This document shows positions 48,225 to 59,796 of a stretch of DNA of 64,000 bases, one piece after another. This DNA comes from Chlorops oryzae (Eukaryota; Arthropoda; Insecta; Diptera; Chloropidae). Location of the stretch: the NCBI GenBank assembly GCA_020466095.1, contig CM035806.1:9947224-10011223 (forward strand), given 5' to 3'. The notes below the pieces were generated by a model. The model had not been told where the DNA came from. It ran no database searches and was given only the letters and a program-made list of their open reading frames with translations. Position 1 is the stretch's first letter, and every line of letters starts with the position of its first letter. A program made the translations under genes and the position numbers.

Positions 48225-50936
48225 TATGATTTTGTACATATGTTTCAGTGCAATTTTTTTTAGAATTTTTTTTTTTTTTTGAACATTGTTATACCATTAT
48301 ATGAGTTAAAAACCCGCTGAGCCATTCGGGGTTTCTTCTAGAGTGCATGCGAAAGCGGACGGAACACATCAATAGATCAAATACATATGTATGTACATAT
48401 ATTTCGCCTTTTTGTTCCACATGTAAGTATTGATGTGATTCACAATTTTTTTTTTTTTTTTTATGGATTCAGATAGGATTTGTATAAGTTAGCGAAAAAT
48501 CTCTCTCCTATCATTTTAGAAAGTTAACTCTCGTATGCAATAAGGACCTTATATTCAGGCTGTATATTAAAGGTGGATCGATTTGTTAACCTCCTATTCC
48601 ACATTACTCTATGGCACATACTTATTAATTATGCCGAAGAAACCAGGCCCGTGTGCAGGAATCACCCATGGGGGGAAGGGGATTATGGTTTTGACTCAAG
48701 TACACAGTAAAAACTAAAGGTTTAAAATTATAACCAATCGGTATAAAATTAAATCTTTTTAGTATTAAATTTGAATTTCGAAATTCGAATTTATTTATTT
48801 TTTTTTTTTTTTGCAAAAGCATCATGAAAGGAATTTTAAAATTTTTTTTGATTTTTCAATAGGTGCCATCTAAAAACACTGTGGAGACTACTTTTTAGAT
48901 TTTTATTTTGAACGGTCCTTGAAATATCCTTGAAAATCCTTTTTTAATAAGCCTTTTTTCAAAATTCTATATCTCAAAAAATAATTAAGATAAGAAGATG
49001 AAACAAACGTGGGGCGATTGCTAATATAACAGGAAATAAAAATTTTTTTTTTAAATTTTTACACTGTGAGTTTTACAAAAACTGAAATACACTGAAAAAA
49101 ATAGTTAAATTTTTGATTTATTTTTTGTGCAAAAATTTTTCTCAGTGTAAAATTAAAATTTTTTTTTTCTATATTCCTTGTTTTATTAACAATAAGTCAC
49201 CGTTTGTTTCATATTTTTATCTCAATTATTTCTGGAGGTTTAAAATGTTTAAAAACATGCTGTATGACCAATGTGTTTTGTATCATTTTCGCACATTTGT
49301 ACTGGATATTAGTACTAGAGCATCTATGTGCACTTGTAATTTTTTGAATATCTCACTGTTGCGGCATTTTATTTGAATGAAACTTTTTTTTAAATGAAAG
49401 CAAATACTTAGAGGTATTTTTTTTTTAAATTTGTAGAGCGGCGTAAAACTGGGAATACACTGAAAAAATTGTTAAAATTGTCTTTTTAGTTTTGTGGAAA
49501 AATTTTTCTCAGTGTAAAACTAAAAAATTTTTTTTTTGATTTCCTGTTATATTAGCAATCGCCCAACGTTTGTTTCATCTTTTTTATCTTAATTAGTTTT
49601 TGAGATATAGAATTTTGAAAAAAGGCTTATTAAAAAAGGATTTTCAAAGGTATTTCAAGGACCGTAGATGGCACCTATCGAAAAATCAGCAAAATTTAAA
49701 AATTCCTTTCATGATGCCACATGCCTTTGCTTAACCCGCCAGACAGACCCTTTGAACTAAGACCCTTCCGACTATGAGGCTGGTGTTTACCCAATGCACT
49801 ACTATATCAAATGTACTGAATGCGCAAGGCCACTTACTAGCCCCTTTTCGCTAGCGAAATAGCCAGAGCAAGGGAATGCATAGCAGGACGGCTTGCCACT
49901 TGCAATGACTTCACCGTGTTAATTTCGATAGAATATTAGATAGGCGAGGGGCTAGCCACAACCACTGGTGGTAAGCGAATTTGCCAGCTCAGTGGCTTCT
50001 GATGGTACTACAGGGATATAGCTAACCGTATTTCTGTGTCGGGTATTGTATTGGCTCGCCTCACTTAAGCACCCTTTCTTGTATTTTTATTTTTCTAACA
50101 AAAACGCGCCCAAATCTAACAAAAACGCGCCCAGGGCAATTCCATAGAATCAGTCTGAAAACTATAACGCGATCAATACGTCAAAATAATTTAAAGATTA
50201 TTTTAAAATTAAATGAAAATTTGATTTCAATGTAGTACGAGCCCGACCGAAACCTCTATGGCTTCATTGTTACACAAAGTGCTCTTGAGATCTCGAATTA
50301 CTTTGGTAAAGCGTCATTTTGATAGGTGGAAGATTATGTCGCGACAATCTATTATGCTAAAACGATGAACTGAAAGTTCTGAAGCATGTCGAAACTTTTA
50401 GTTCAAATATTAATAATTAGATTAGAGCATTAAATGCTGATTAAAAAGCCGCATAACTGCGCCGCGCTGCACGGTGCACAGTGGGGTATTTGATGCCGTT
50501 TTTGAGCATTAATTTTGTACGAGTCTTCTATAGAGTAAATTATATTTTTGTATTCTTAAGAACATTAAAATAAAGAAAAAAAATATGGTTTTGTACATAT
50601 ATGTTTCAGTGCAATTTTTTTTTTTAATTTTTTTTTTTTTTAAGAAAATGTCTTGCGTATTTAGCCAGCTATATAGAAATAAAACGCTGCTCTAGCGAAA
50701 AATGTATGTATTTATATAAAATAAAAAATAATATAAATAGCGAAGAATGTACTTTATTATAATATTCTTGGGTCGCTGAATCCGAATTGAGTGACTAAAT
50801 CGGCCCAAGAGGTCCTGGTTTGACCCGAACCTCAAAGGACTCAAGTTAAATTCATAGCATTGGATAAGAGAAAAAAATATGTAATTAAATAACTAATTTG
50901 CAAGGTTATCTATGAAAATGAAATAAATTCTGCAGA

Positions 50937-51600
50937 TTATCTTCTTCTTGTTGCGTGTTTAACTATCCCGGGGTCCGCAAAACGCGACCAGTTTCTCCAT
51001 TTTGTTCTGTCGGTTGCGTCATCCGAGGTAAGTCCTACAGCCTCTAGGTCCCATTTTATTGTGTCCATCCAGCGCTGTTTCGGACGCCCTCGTTTTCTGC
51101 AACCTTGGATTTCCAGTGCGTAGCCTTTCTTTGCCAAAGTCTCGTCATTTGCTCTCAGGACGTGTCCATACCAGCGTAGCCTTGCTTCTCGCTTTTTCCC
51201 AATAATTGGCGCAACTCCATAGCGTCTACGGATGTCTACGTTTGGAACATGATCAAGACGAGTGAGTCCGGATATCCAGCGAAGCATCTTTGTTTCCATA
51301 ACACTAACCTTTCTTTCTGCTACTTTCGTTGCTGGTAGACATTCGGTACTATAAAGAGCGACTGGTCCTAATGACTGTGCGGTAAATTTTGGATTTTAAG
51401 CGGTCGCTTATCTTTTTATCGCACATAAGATAAGTCGTTGAACGCCACTTAAGCCAAGCGGCGTTAACTCTCTCAGTAACTTCGCGAGTTATTGTCCCGT
51501 CAGCATAAAGTGTCGACCCAAGATATTTAAATTTTTCCGTCCTTGGTAGGTCAGTGTTATTTATTTTGATGGTCCCTGCTTTGTAATTGTCTGTTGTCAT
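50937..51600 (-). pseudogene. RTE-like non-LTR retrotransposon remnant (3' part of reverse transcriptase)
   Basis: Two minus-strand segments join with a frameshift near 51,350. The first has FKYLGSTLYADGTITREV and LKSKIYRTVIR, the second has METKMLRWISGLTRLDHV, EARLRWYGHVLRA and RGRPKQRWMDTIKWDL. These are signatures of the C-terminal reverse-transcriptase/thumb region of RTE-type elements. The catalytic FADD block and endonuclease are absent, so the copy is 5'-truncated and dead. Confidence 0.88.
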
Positions 51601-52090
51601 GTATTCTGTTTACAGATTATAACTTTAATAAATAATTTTTGTAAAAATAAAATCAAAAATTATTTTAATTTTCAAAATATTTTCATTTTTAATGCAAAGC
51701 TGAGACAATTATACTGAAATTTAGAGTTCATCACCAACTTCAGCATCATAATCACAATCATCACCATCAATATATAAATCTTCATTATCATCATCACCAA
51801 CTTCTTCATAAAAATAATCTTCATTATCATCAACTTCATCAACTTCATCACCATCATCTACGTCTCTTCTGATTCATCAGATTTTTTTTTACTGGCCACT
51901 GAAGGCGATTTTAACAGATCTAATGCCTCTTTTTGGCATATTTTTTGAAATCTTTAGAGTAATTCGAAAGTGAAGCTAAAGTTTAAAATTAAAAAAAAAA
52001 AATTATAAATAGTCGCGAGGTATAAACTTTACAAATAATGCATTTTTAACACAATGGTGTGATTTTTCTTTGATATAAAATATATAAAAA
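51601..52090. other. Intergenic AT-rich DNA
   Basis: Contains an imperfect ATCATC/TTCATC array at 51,725-51,860, which encodes only a spurious Met/Ile/Lys ORF. Confidence 0.5.
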
Positions 52091-52246
52091 GTATTCCCCG
52101 GATATATGTACCCCAGATAAAAGCAAACCCTGCTTATATATATGCACGCGAATTTGTTTCATTTGCCTCAAATTTTCATACAAGAAGCCCCGCTTATAAG
52201 GACTATTTTTCGTGCATTTTTCACGGTGCTTATATCCGGGGAATAC
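52091..52246. mobile_element. Short MITE upstream of cinnabar
   Basis: GTATTCCCCGGATATATGTA pairs with TGCTTATATCCGGGGAATAC; 156 bp. The right end extended (TACAGTATTCC) suggests a pogo-like origin with TA target, which is inference. Confidence 0.65.
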
Positions 52247-52619
52247 TGTACTCAAATATTTATATGGAACCATTTTCAATCAATTGCGCTTTTGATTGTC
52301 ATAATGCAGGAGCTATTGGAAACCATGCAATATGATAGTTTTTTTTTTTTTTTTTTCTTTCGGAGAACACATCTAAGACGGGTACCGAATTTCAATAGCC
52401 TTCAAAATTTTAATCCTCAGCGACTTCGCCTTCTCTTTTTGGCCGCACCATATATCGGGCTCAGACCACTGTGCGTTCGAACGTCTCAAGTCATGTGTAG
52501 TCTTCTTTAAGTTTTCAGAACGTTTTCAGCTTGTGTCACGTGAAGGTGGTTCATGGTGTTGGGCACGCAATAAAAAAAAAAAAAATAATAATAATAATAA
52601 AAACAAGAGTAATTTCGAA

Positions 52620-55569
52620 ATGTCGGAAAAATATACAACCAGGAATGTCAACGGCCGAAAAGGCGAGAATGTATCGATCGTTGGTGGTGGGCTGGTAAGT
52701 TGGATGGCATTCTAAGAGAGAAATAAAAGGGAAAGAAAATTTCCACGGCGCCAATATGGAAGAAAAATGATAGCAACTATTAATTTTGTGTTGTTTTACA
52801 AATGTGATAACAATGATAAGAACCGAATGACGAAATTCATCTTCGCTAGGTTCTGTTGGGATACGGGGATTAAGTTTTTTTTTTTTTACATTTTACAGAG
52901 TAAACACAAACCCGGCATAATAAAAAAAAGAAAGAAGAAAATTCATCAACTTTGTGATGCAGCATTTATTTTTGCCGATCTACCGTGTAAAAAGAAAGCC
53001 GGATGTATTATAATTTTGCAGATTTAAGTGTGATTTAGTGTGCCATTTATACAGTAGACTTGTTTTTGGGTTTGTCACTTAAATTTAAGGGGACCTTCTG
53101 GTCTAGAATTTTTTTGAAAATCGATTTTTTTTTTCTTATATATTTCGGAAGAATAGACTTCTAAGAATATGCTGGCAAAGTTTCGTAAACATATTGACTA
53201 TATTTTCTTTGCTACAGCCGTTTTAGTAGGTGGAGACAGCAGGCAGCGCGCTTGATCAAAGCAACTTTGAACGCGTTTATCTCAAAACCACTTTTTTTTG
53301 AAATGGCGTATATGAAAACAAAAAAGCCATCGAACCGATTCGTCTGAAATTTTCATATGTTATTTACAACATCGATGGCTATCGGGTGAGCTACAACTAA
53401 AAATTTATTTCAAGAACTTCATATTTTTCATTAAGAAAATGGTCAAAAAAAGGACGTTTTTTTAATGTGTTAAATTAAAAATTGCGCCATTTTGTAAATT
53501 TTTTTTTTTGGTTTTTTTTTTTGTTATAGCTCACCCGATAGCCGCATTCATTGTGATTAATAATACATTTTTTTATGTTTTTCGGATAACCCGAACTTAC
53601 GAAATCGTGTACGCCACGGAGGTACTTTTTAAAAAAGCGTCTATTTCGCCGCCATTTTTAAAATAAAAAAAATAAAAAACAAAATTACAACAACATTTTT
53701 TTTTTCGGATTGTCAATAAATAAAACAATAATCCTGCAAACCTAAAAATCCGTTTTTTATTTGGCTTAATACCAAAAAAAAAAAAAATCATGAAAATACC
53801 CTTAATTTTCATGCTCTAGACCAGAAGGTCCCCTTAATGGGAACAATTACCACCGTTAATGGTACCAAGACCAACGTTTTTTTTTTTTTTTGTATTTTTT
53901 TGGAGTCTACAAACCTTTCTTGAAATACTTTTCCGCTTCAGAAAAAAACCAGCCCTCAAATTGATTGGCGGAAATGGCTATTTCAATCCACTTGATACGT
54001 TTTATCGCTGTTTGAAATCTCTGCTATTCGCTTTTCACGGCAAGTTGGATGGAAAAATCACAAGCGATTATGTGGAATAATCAATTATGAATTCTTGACT
54101 CACAGGCGATGTCTTTTGTTTGTGAATCGAGATCAATCAGTCGCTAGTGGTCATTGCTTGCATATTCTTTCCGACTTTTCCGTACTTTTTTTTTTTTTTA
54201 TACATTTAAAAACAATAAAGAAAATAATCGTTGAAGCCGACTGGACAGGAATTGAAAATCGATTGTCCGCGGTCCAAAGTTTATGCCAAGAACTAGGATG
54301 ATAATTGATATAATTAATTTTAATTGAATTGTTCAATGAAGATAGACAGAATGATGGGGAACTGTTGCACTGTCTCAGGGAATTGTGTTTAATCCTTAAA
54401 TTCTTATGTCTAAGCTAAGGCAAAATCGGTTCTTTGTTCCATTTATATGACTTATTTATTTATTTATTTTTTTTTTGCGGCGAGGAGGTCAAAATCCTTT
54501 CGGACTGTCAGCATCCGTGATTGCTGGGTGTGTCGTGATTCCACTAAAAAAAACATCGCCCTCTCTTCTAGTTGGGATTACAAACCTGGAAACGCTGTAG
54601 CATTACTTCGGGTTAGGGCCCAAAATTCGTCAAAGGTGACGCTCCCTACAAATAACCCACGGCCGGGTCCCGCTTCATACAATTATTTACTAGTCTGCAT
54701 GATACGACTGGGGCAATCGGCTAGCACCGCGACTCAGTAAAAGCGGGGCCGTCAAGACCGTGACCCGTGCCATGTGGTCCCTTGCCTCAGACTTATATGA
54801 CATTCAATGATTTATTTGTGACAAGAAATTAATATAAAAACAAGTAAGGGTGTTATAGTCAGGCGAGCCTGACAATAGAATACCCGACACAGACACACAT
54901 GTTCAAATAATTTTTAATATCAAGAGGTGTTAAAGGTCATTACGGGCCCCATATACCGACATTTGTTGAATTTCTTTATGAAAACCGCCCTTTTGCCACG
55001 CCCACTTTTCCAATTTTTTTTGAATTCTAATCGGAGGCCTTAATATACGCTCAAATTCTAAGTTTCAGTGGAATATCTCAAAAAAATCCGATTTTGGGGC
55101 AATTTTTAGATTTTTGTGACAGACCCTAGTACTGGAGATACCCTTAATAATGGACCTATCAAAAATTGTTTTGGAGAGGATGTTTATGGCTACAAAGGAA
55201 GCATAACTGCCAAATTTCGTTCAAGTCCCCATTTGAATTTCGGGTGTAAGAGACAATATTCGAAAAACGCCCTTCTGCCACGCCCACTTTTACAACTTTT
55301 GGAAATCATATTACTGGCCTTTAAACATGATCAAATATCAACTTTCATCAAAATATCTTGAAAAACTTCGGCTTTAGAGCAGTTTTTGTGATTTTCGTAA
55401 CAGACCCTAGTACTGGAGTTACCCCTAAAAATGGTCCGATCGGGTCCATTCTCGAACTTGTTCTTACTCATGTCGCCGTGAGCACGCATACCAAATTTTG
55501 TCAAGATAGCTCAACTCCTTCGATAAGATAACTGTATACAAACAGACAGACGGACAGACAGACGGACAG

Positions 55570-55607
<38 letters not shown>

Positions 55608-56705
55608 GGACATGGCTAAATCGAATCTCCTAGTGACGCTGATCATTTCTATATATATTTTGTATGGTCTATCTCGACTGGTTCTGGGTGTTACACACAA
55701 CCACACAAACGCAATATACCCTCGACACAGAGTGTGTCGGGTATAAAAAAATTTTTTTTAGGCATAATTCCTGTATGCACCTACAGGCGTCTCATAGTCT
55801 TCAATCCAGTTTAAACTTCTTGAAGGTTTCAACTGCCAAATGATAGTCTTCAGGAGAGTTTTAACCAGGTTTAAAATTTTAGCACTAAAATTTTTTCAAA
55901 AAACTGGTCCTTTTTGGACCAGTTTGGAACTAGACCACAATTAGACTAGTTGCAATCCGTTTCTTGAAAAAACTTTGACGCCAAAATTCTTAGAATTTTT
56001 CAATTGTTCTATTATATATAAAATTTCATCCAAATCGGACGCCATGAATTTTTCGGATTATTTTGGTTTTTGGTCCATAACTCTCTAAACTTCCTCTAGC
56101 CCCCTCCAATTTTTTTTTGGGTTAATGTCTTATAATTTTTCAATATACTACTGTGGAAAATATAAGCTCTATCAAAGGATTCTTTCTCTGGACACGCCAC
56201 TGGACTCTTCAAATATTACTGCGTAACCGAGTGTTTGAATTAACGAGAGTCGACTGTATAAAGAGATTTTGTAGGGAACTCGTGATCACTTTGAATTATA
56301 GAGAGGTTCGAATTATCGCAGATTTGAATTAACGAGAGTCGCCCGTATTTATACAGGTTGGATCACTGGCAGCTTTAAATTTTGCTCGTCGTGGCTACGA
56401 TGTTCATCTGTATGAATACCGTGAAGATATTCGAACGGCGGCGCTCGTTCAAGGGCGAAGTATCAATTTGGCATTATCGCAACGTGGACGCAAGGCCCTA
56501 GCCGAGGTGGGCTTGGAGGAAGAGGTTCTCGCGACGGCGATACCGATGCGGGGCAGAATGCTGCACGACAAGAACGGCAAATGCAGCATTGTAGTCTATG
56601 ACCCATGTACAAATCAATGCTTGTATTCGGTCGGCCGAAAGCATCTCAACGAGCTCCTACTCACGGGTAAGAAACCGCTCAAATTTTGAATTGCCTTGAA
56701 AAAAC

Positions 56706-56736
<31 letters not shown>

Positions 56737-59700
56737 GAACAATATTATTGCAGCGGGTGAAAGATTTCCCAACATTCATTACCATTTCGAACATAAGTTA
56801 CTCGCAGCAGACCTTAACGTTGGTTCCATGCGATTCCGGTGGTAGGTATTTAAACGGAAATGGAGCCGCTTGCAGACGATTTGAAGTGAAATAAATTTTT
56901 TCCATTTTCTAGTCCTGACAAAACCGAGACGAGTGTAGAAACAGATCTTATAATCGGTTGTGATGGGGCCTTTAGTGCGGTTCGTCAGCAGTTGATTAAG
57001 GCGCCAGGATTTAGCTTTTCGCAGGAGTACATCGAACATGGTTACTTGGAACTGTGCATACCGGCAAAGAACGATGAAGTAGGCGCTTAAGTTTAATTAA
57101 CCAGCAAATATTTTAGGAATCATATCATATTTTTGACTTGGAAATGAGCACCCGAAACTTTTCAAGAATATGACACTCAGAAATAACAGGTTGGCTGATA
57201 AGTCCCCGGTCTAACAAAGAAAAACACATTTTTTTGTCAAAATTCGTTTTTATTATTCAACATAAGTAGTTCCCATCAAGAGCGATACAACGATTATAAC
57301 GACCTTCCAATTTTTTGATACCATTTTGGTAGTACTCCTTCGGTTTTGCCTCAAAATAGGCCTCAGTTTCGGCGATCACCTCTTCATTGCAGCCAAATTT
57401 TTTCCCTGCGAGCATCCTTTTGAGGTCTGAGAACAAGAAAAAGTCGCTGGGGGCCAGATCTGGAGAATACGGTGGGTGGGGAAGCAATTCGAAGCCTAAT
57501 TCATGAATTTTTGCCATCGTTCTCAATGACTTGTGGCACGGTGCGTTATCTTGGTGGAACAACACTTTTTTCTTCTTCATATGGGGCCGTTTTGCCGCGA
57601 TTTCGACCTTCAAACGCTCCAATAACGACATATAATAGTCACTGTTGATGGTTTTTCCCTTCTCAAGATAATCGATAAAAATTATTCCATGCCCATCCCA
57701 AAAAACAGAGGCCATTACTTTGCCAGCGGACTTTTGAGTCTTTCCACGCTTCGGAGACGGTTCACCGATCGCTGTCCACTCAGCCGACTGTCGATTGGAC
57801 TCAGGAGTGTAGTGATAGAGCCATGTTTCATCCATTGTCACATATCGACGCAAAAACTCGGGTGTATTGCGAGTTAACAGCTGCAAACACCGCTCAGAAT
57901 CATCAACACGTTGTTGTTTTTGGTCAAATGTGAGCTCGCGCGGCACCCATTTTGCACAGAGCTTTTTCATATCCAAATATTGATGAATGATATGACCAAC
58001 ACGTTCCTTTGATATCTTTAAGGCCTCTGCTATCTCGATCAACTTCATTTTACGGTCATTCAAAATCATTTTGTGAATTTTTTTGATGTTTTCGTCGGTA
58101 ACCACCTCTTTCGGGCGTCCACTGCGTTCACCGTCCTCCGTGCTCATTTCACCACGCTTGAATTTTGCATACCAATCAATTATTGTTGATTTTCCTGGGG
58201 CAGAGTCCGGAAACTCATTATCAAGCCAAGTTCTTGGTTCCACTGTATTTTTTCCCTTCAGAAAACAGTATTTTATCAAAACACGAAATTCCTTTTTTTC
58301 CATTTTTTTCACAATAACAAAAGTTGCTTCACAAAAGACGCTCTATCTCACAAACTAATTGACTTACAGACGTCAAATTTTGACACGAATCATTTGAAGG
58401 TTGCCACTATATAAAAATAATATGCATTTAATACTAGCGACGCCATCTATGTGTCAGACCGGGGACTTATCAGCCAACCTGTTAAGAGTCCGAACTCAGT
58501 CCGATATAAGTACATACATATATATTTGTAGAAATATAAAAGATATGTATATATAAATATTTGAGTTCATATATAATGTGCGGAACAGCCCATATAAGAT
58601 GCTGACTTCAAAATTGAAATTACAATCAGATATGAATGCCGAAGGAGCCACATATGACTCTGATATGGAGTCATTCGATGTATGAAACGGACTCATATTG
58701 GTTAACCTGAGCAAGGAAATAGAAGAGCCCTCAGCAGAGCTCATTATAAGGGCTTCGACTCCGAATTAGGAGTCATATTGTATATATATATATATGATTC
58801 TTTTGTGGTTGAAAATATTTGTTGGTTCCTTTTTTGAGACTTGTTATTAATTTTTTATTAAAAAAAATTTTTTTTTTATGTTAAAAGTTTCAAATGCCAG
58901 CGAATTACCTGCATATTTGGCCACGTGATAGCTTCATGATGATTGCGCTTCCAAATCAAGATAAATCCTTTACGGTCACGCTTTCAATGCCGTTCAAAAT
59001 TTTTCAATCCATCGAAAATCCTCAACGTTTATTGGAATTCTTTGAGGAGAACTACGCTGATGCTATACCATTAATCGGAGAAGAGCGTCTGGTCAAGGAC
59101 TTCTTTAAGTCGAAGCCACAGCATCTAGTTTCGATAAAGGTCGGTCTGAGTCTCTTATTTATATATTTCATATGTAAATTTGTATATATAACTATTTCTT
59201 ATTCAGTGCCAGCCATATCATTTTGGTGATAAGGCCTTACTCTTGGGAGACGCCGCTCATGCTATGGTACCCTATTATGGGCAGGGCATGAATGCCGGCA
59301 TGGAGGATTGCACAATACTCATGGCCATATTGAGTGAGCCAAATATCCGATTTGGTGAGGCTTTGCAAAAGTTTAGCGAGCAACGCTGGCGCGATGCACA
59401 TGCAATCTGTGATTTAGCGATGTATAATTATGTCGAGGTAATTAAGTTGGATGGAATTCAAGCTCAATTTATGTCATTTATATGAATATTTTCTCTTCAG
59501 ATGCGCGATCTAACAAAACGCCTATCGTTTCGCATACGCAAATGGTTCGATAATATGCTCTTTCGATTATTCCCAGGATTTTGGGTACCGTTGTACAACA
59601 GCGTATCGTTTACAAACATGCCTTACAGCATGTGCATAGCAAATCGTAAATGGCAAGATCGGATGTTGAGGAACACATTTATCACCACTGTTCTGACAAT

Positions 59701-59743
59701 AGTCATTACGGCCTCCGCCATAGTCTATAAGAGGGATACATAA
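52620..59743 (+). CDS. cn: Kynurenine 3-monooxygenase (cinnabar)
   Basis: Seven exons: 52620-52694, 56357-56666, 56754-56841, 56913-57078, 58888-59139, 59207-59437 and 59501-59743. They give 454 residues (fly about 465). The enzyme is an FAD/NADPH flavoprotein of the mitochondrial outer membrane that hydroxylates kynurenine on the route to brown ommochrome eye pigment. The FAD-binding [14 protein letters not shown] spans the first splice. Other landmarks are [44 protein letters not shown] and [21 protein letters not shown] hydrophobic C-terminal tail acts as membrane anchor. Intron 1 is 3.7 kb and intron 4 carries a mariner. No stop or frameshift is seen. Confidence 0.97.
53089..53833. mobile_element. 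TTAA-flanked inverted-repeat element in cinnabar intron 1
   Basis: Ends GGGGACCTTCTGGTCTAGA and TCTAGACCAGAAGGTCCCC are perfectly inverted and flanked by TTAA. Length is about 745 bp. The interior shows GAAATGGCGTATAT-type noncoding sequence and repeated CTCACCCGATAGC motifs in opposite orientation. A piggyBac-like assignment rests on TTAA alone. Confidence 0.72.
53834..54835. other. Cinnabar intron 1, unassigned
   Basis: A GC-richer stretch at about 54,475-54,785 is probably a fragment of an unidentified retroelement; its 97-codon ORF has no domain I recognise. Confidence 0.4.
54836..55748 (+). mobile_element. mini-me/HINE-like repeat, copy 2
   Basis: Near-identical to the copy at 38,197 with the same ends. 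The CAGA/CGGA microsatellite is longer and interrupted differently. It lies in cinnabar intron 1. Confidence 0.8.
55880..56211. mobile_element. Truncated copy of hAT-like element E
   Basis: Matches 63,560-63,828 over ATCCAAATCGGACGCCATGA, the TTTGGTCCATAACTCTCT block and the terminal GGACACGCCACTG. The other terminus is missing and no duplication is seen. It lies in cinnabar intron 1. Confidence 0.75.
56234..56340. repeat. Short direct repeat next to cinnabar exon 2
   Basis: TTTGAATTAACGAGAGTCG occurs at about 56,234-56,252 and 56,322-56,340. The second copy ends 16 bases before the exon 2 start. It resembles pogo/Tigger-type ends. Confidence 0.55.
57186..58482 (-). mobile_element. mariner element 3 inside cinnabar intron 4, apparently complete
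   Basis: This 1,297 bp element has perfect ACAGGTTGGCTGATAAGTCC inverted ends and a TA target duplication. It is the same family as the copy at 44,856. It lies antisense to cinnabar between exons 4 and 5. Confidence 0.96.
57257..58312 (-). CDS. mariner transposase, intact open reading frame
   Basis: An uninterrupted 351-residue transposase from [15 protein letters not shown] to DGNYLC, a normal mariner length. The N-terminal paired-type helix-turn-helix region includes [15 protein letters not shown]. Catalytic triad contexts are [19 protein letters not shown] and [13 protein letters not shown], giving D,D34D spacing by inspection. The linker motif before the catalytic domain (KWVPREL) is present. 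This cut-and-paste enzyme would act in the nucleus on the element's own ends, which are also intact. Activity is inferred only. Confidence 0.95.
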   Translation of the reverse strand: MKKMEKKEFRVLIKYCFLKGKNTVEPRTWLDNEFPDSAPGKSTIIDWYAKFKRGEMSTEDGERSGRPKEVVTDENIKKIHKMILNDRKMKLIEIAEALKISKERVGHIIHQYLDMKKLCAKWVPRELTFDQKQQRVDDSERCLQLLTRNTPEFLRRYVTMDETWLYHYTPESNRQSAEWTAIGEPSPKRGKTQKSAGKVMASVFWDGHGIIFIDYLEKGKTINSDYYMSLLERLKVEIAAKRPHMKKKKVLFHQDNAPCHKSLRTMAKIHELGFELLPHPPYSPDLAPSDFFLFSDLKRMLAGKKFGCNEEVIAETEAYFEAKPKEYYQNGIKKLEGRYNRCIALDGNYLC

Positions 59744-59790
59744 AGTCAAGTGACTGTAGAGCACGTTTTCTTCATCGTTTTCCACGGTCC

Positions 59791-59796
59791 AATAAA
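59791..59796 (+). terminator. cn polyadenylation signal
   Basis: AATAAA lies 48 bases after the cinnabar stop codon. It is the canonical hexamer in an otherwise short 3' UTR. Confidence 0.65.

Larger units (their letters stand above)
44262..50643. repeat. Composite repeat block with two direct copies
   Basis: Segment R1 occurs at about 44,262-44,650 and 48,281-48,648 (GAGTTAAAAACCCCGCTGAG...). Segment T occurs at 46,241-47,155 (continuing at 48,225) and 49,667-50,643 at very high identity. A middle AT-rich segment (GGCTTATTAAAAAAGGATTT) appears at 44,650-46,280, again at about 49,440-49,680, and inverted at 48,821-49,230. The first copy contains the mariner at 44,856 and the HINE at 47,156. 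The first 56 bases of the window are a further fragment of T. No coding sequence is recognised. Confidence 0.85.

Noticed and set aside
51672..51857. Met/Ile/Lys-rich minus-strand ORF
   Set aside because: Product of an ATCATC/TTCATC microsatellite.
54447..54740. 97-codon ORF in cinnabar intron 1
   Set aside because: GC-richer and probably a retroelement fragment, but I could not identify any protein motif.
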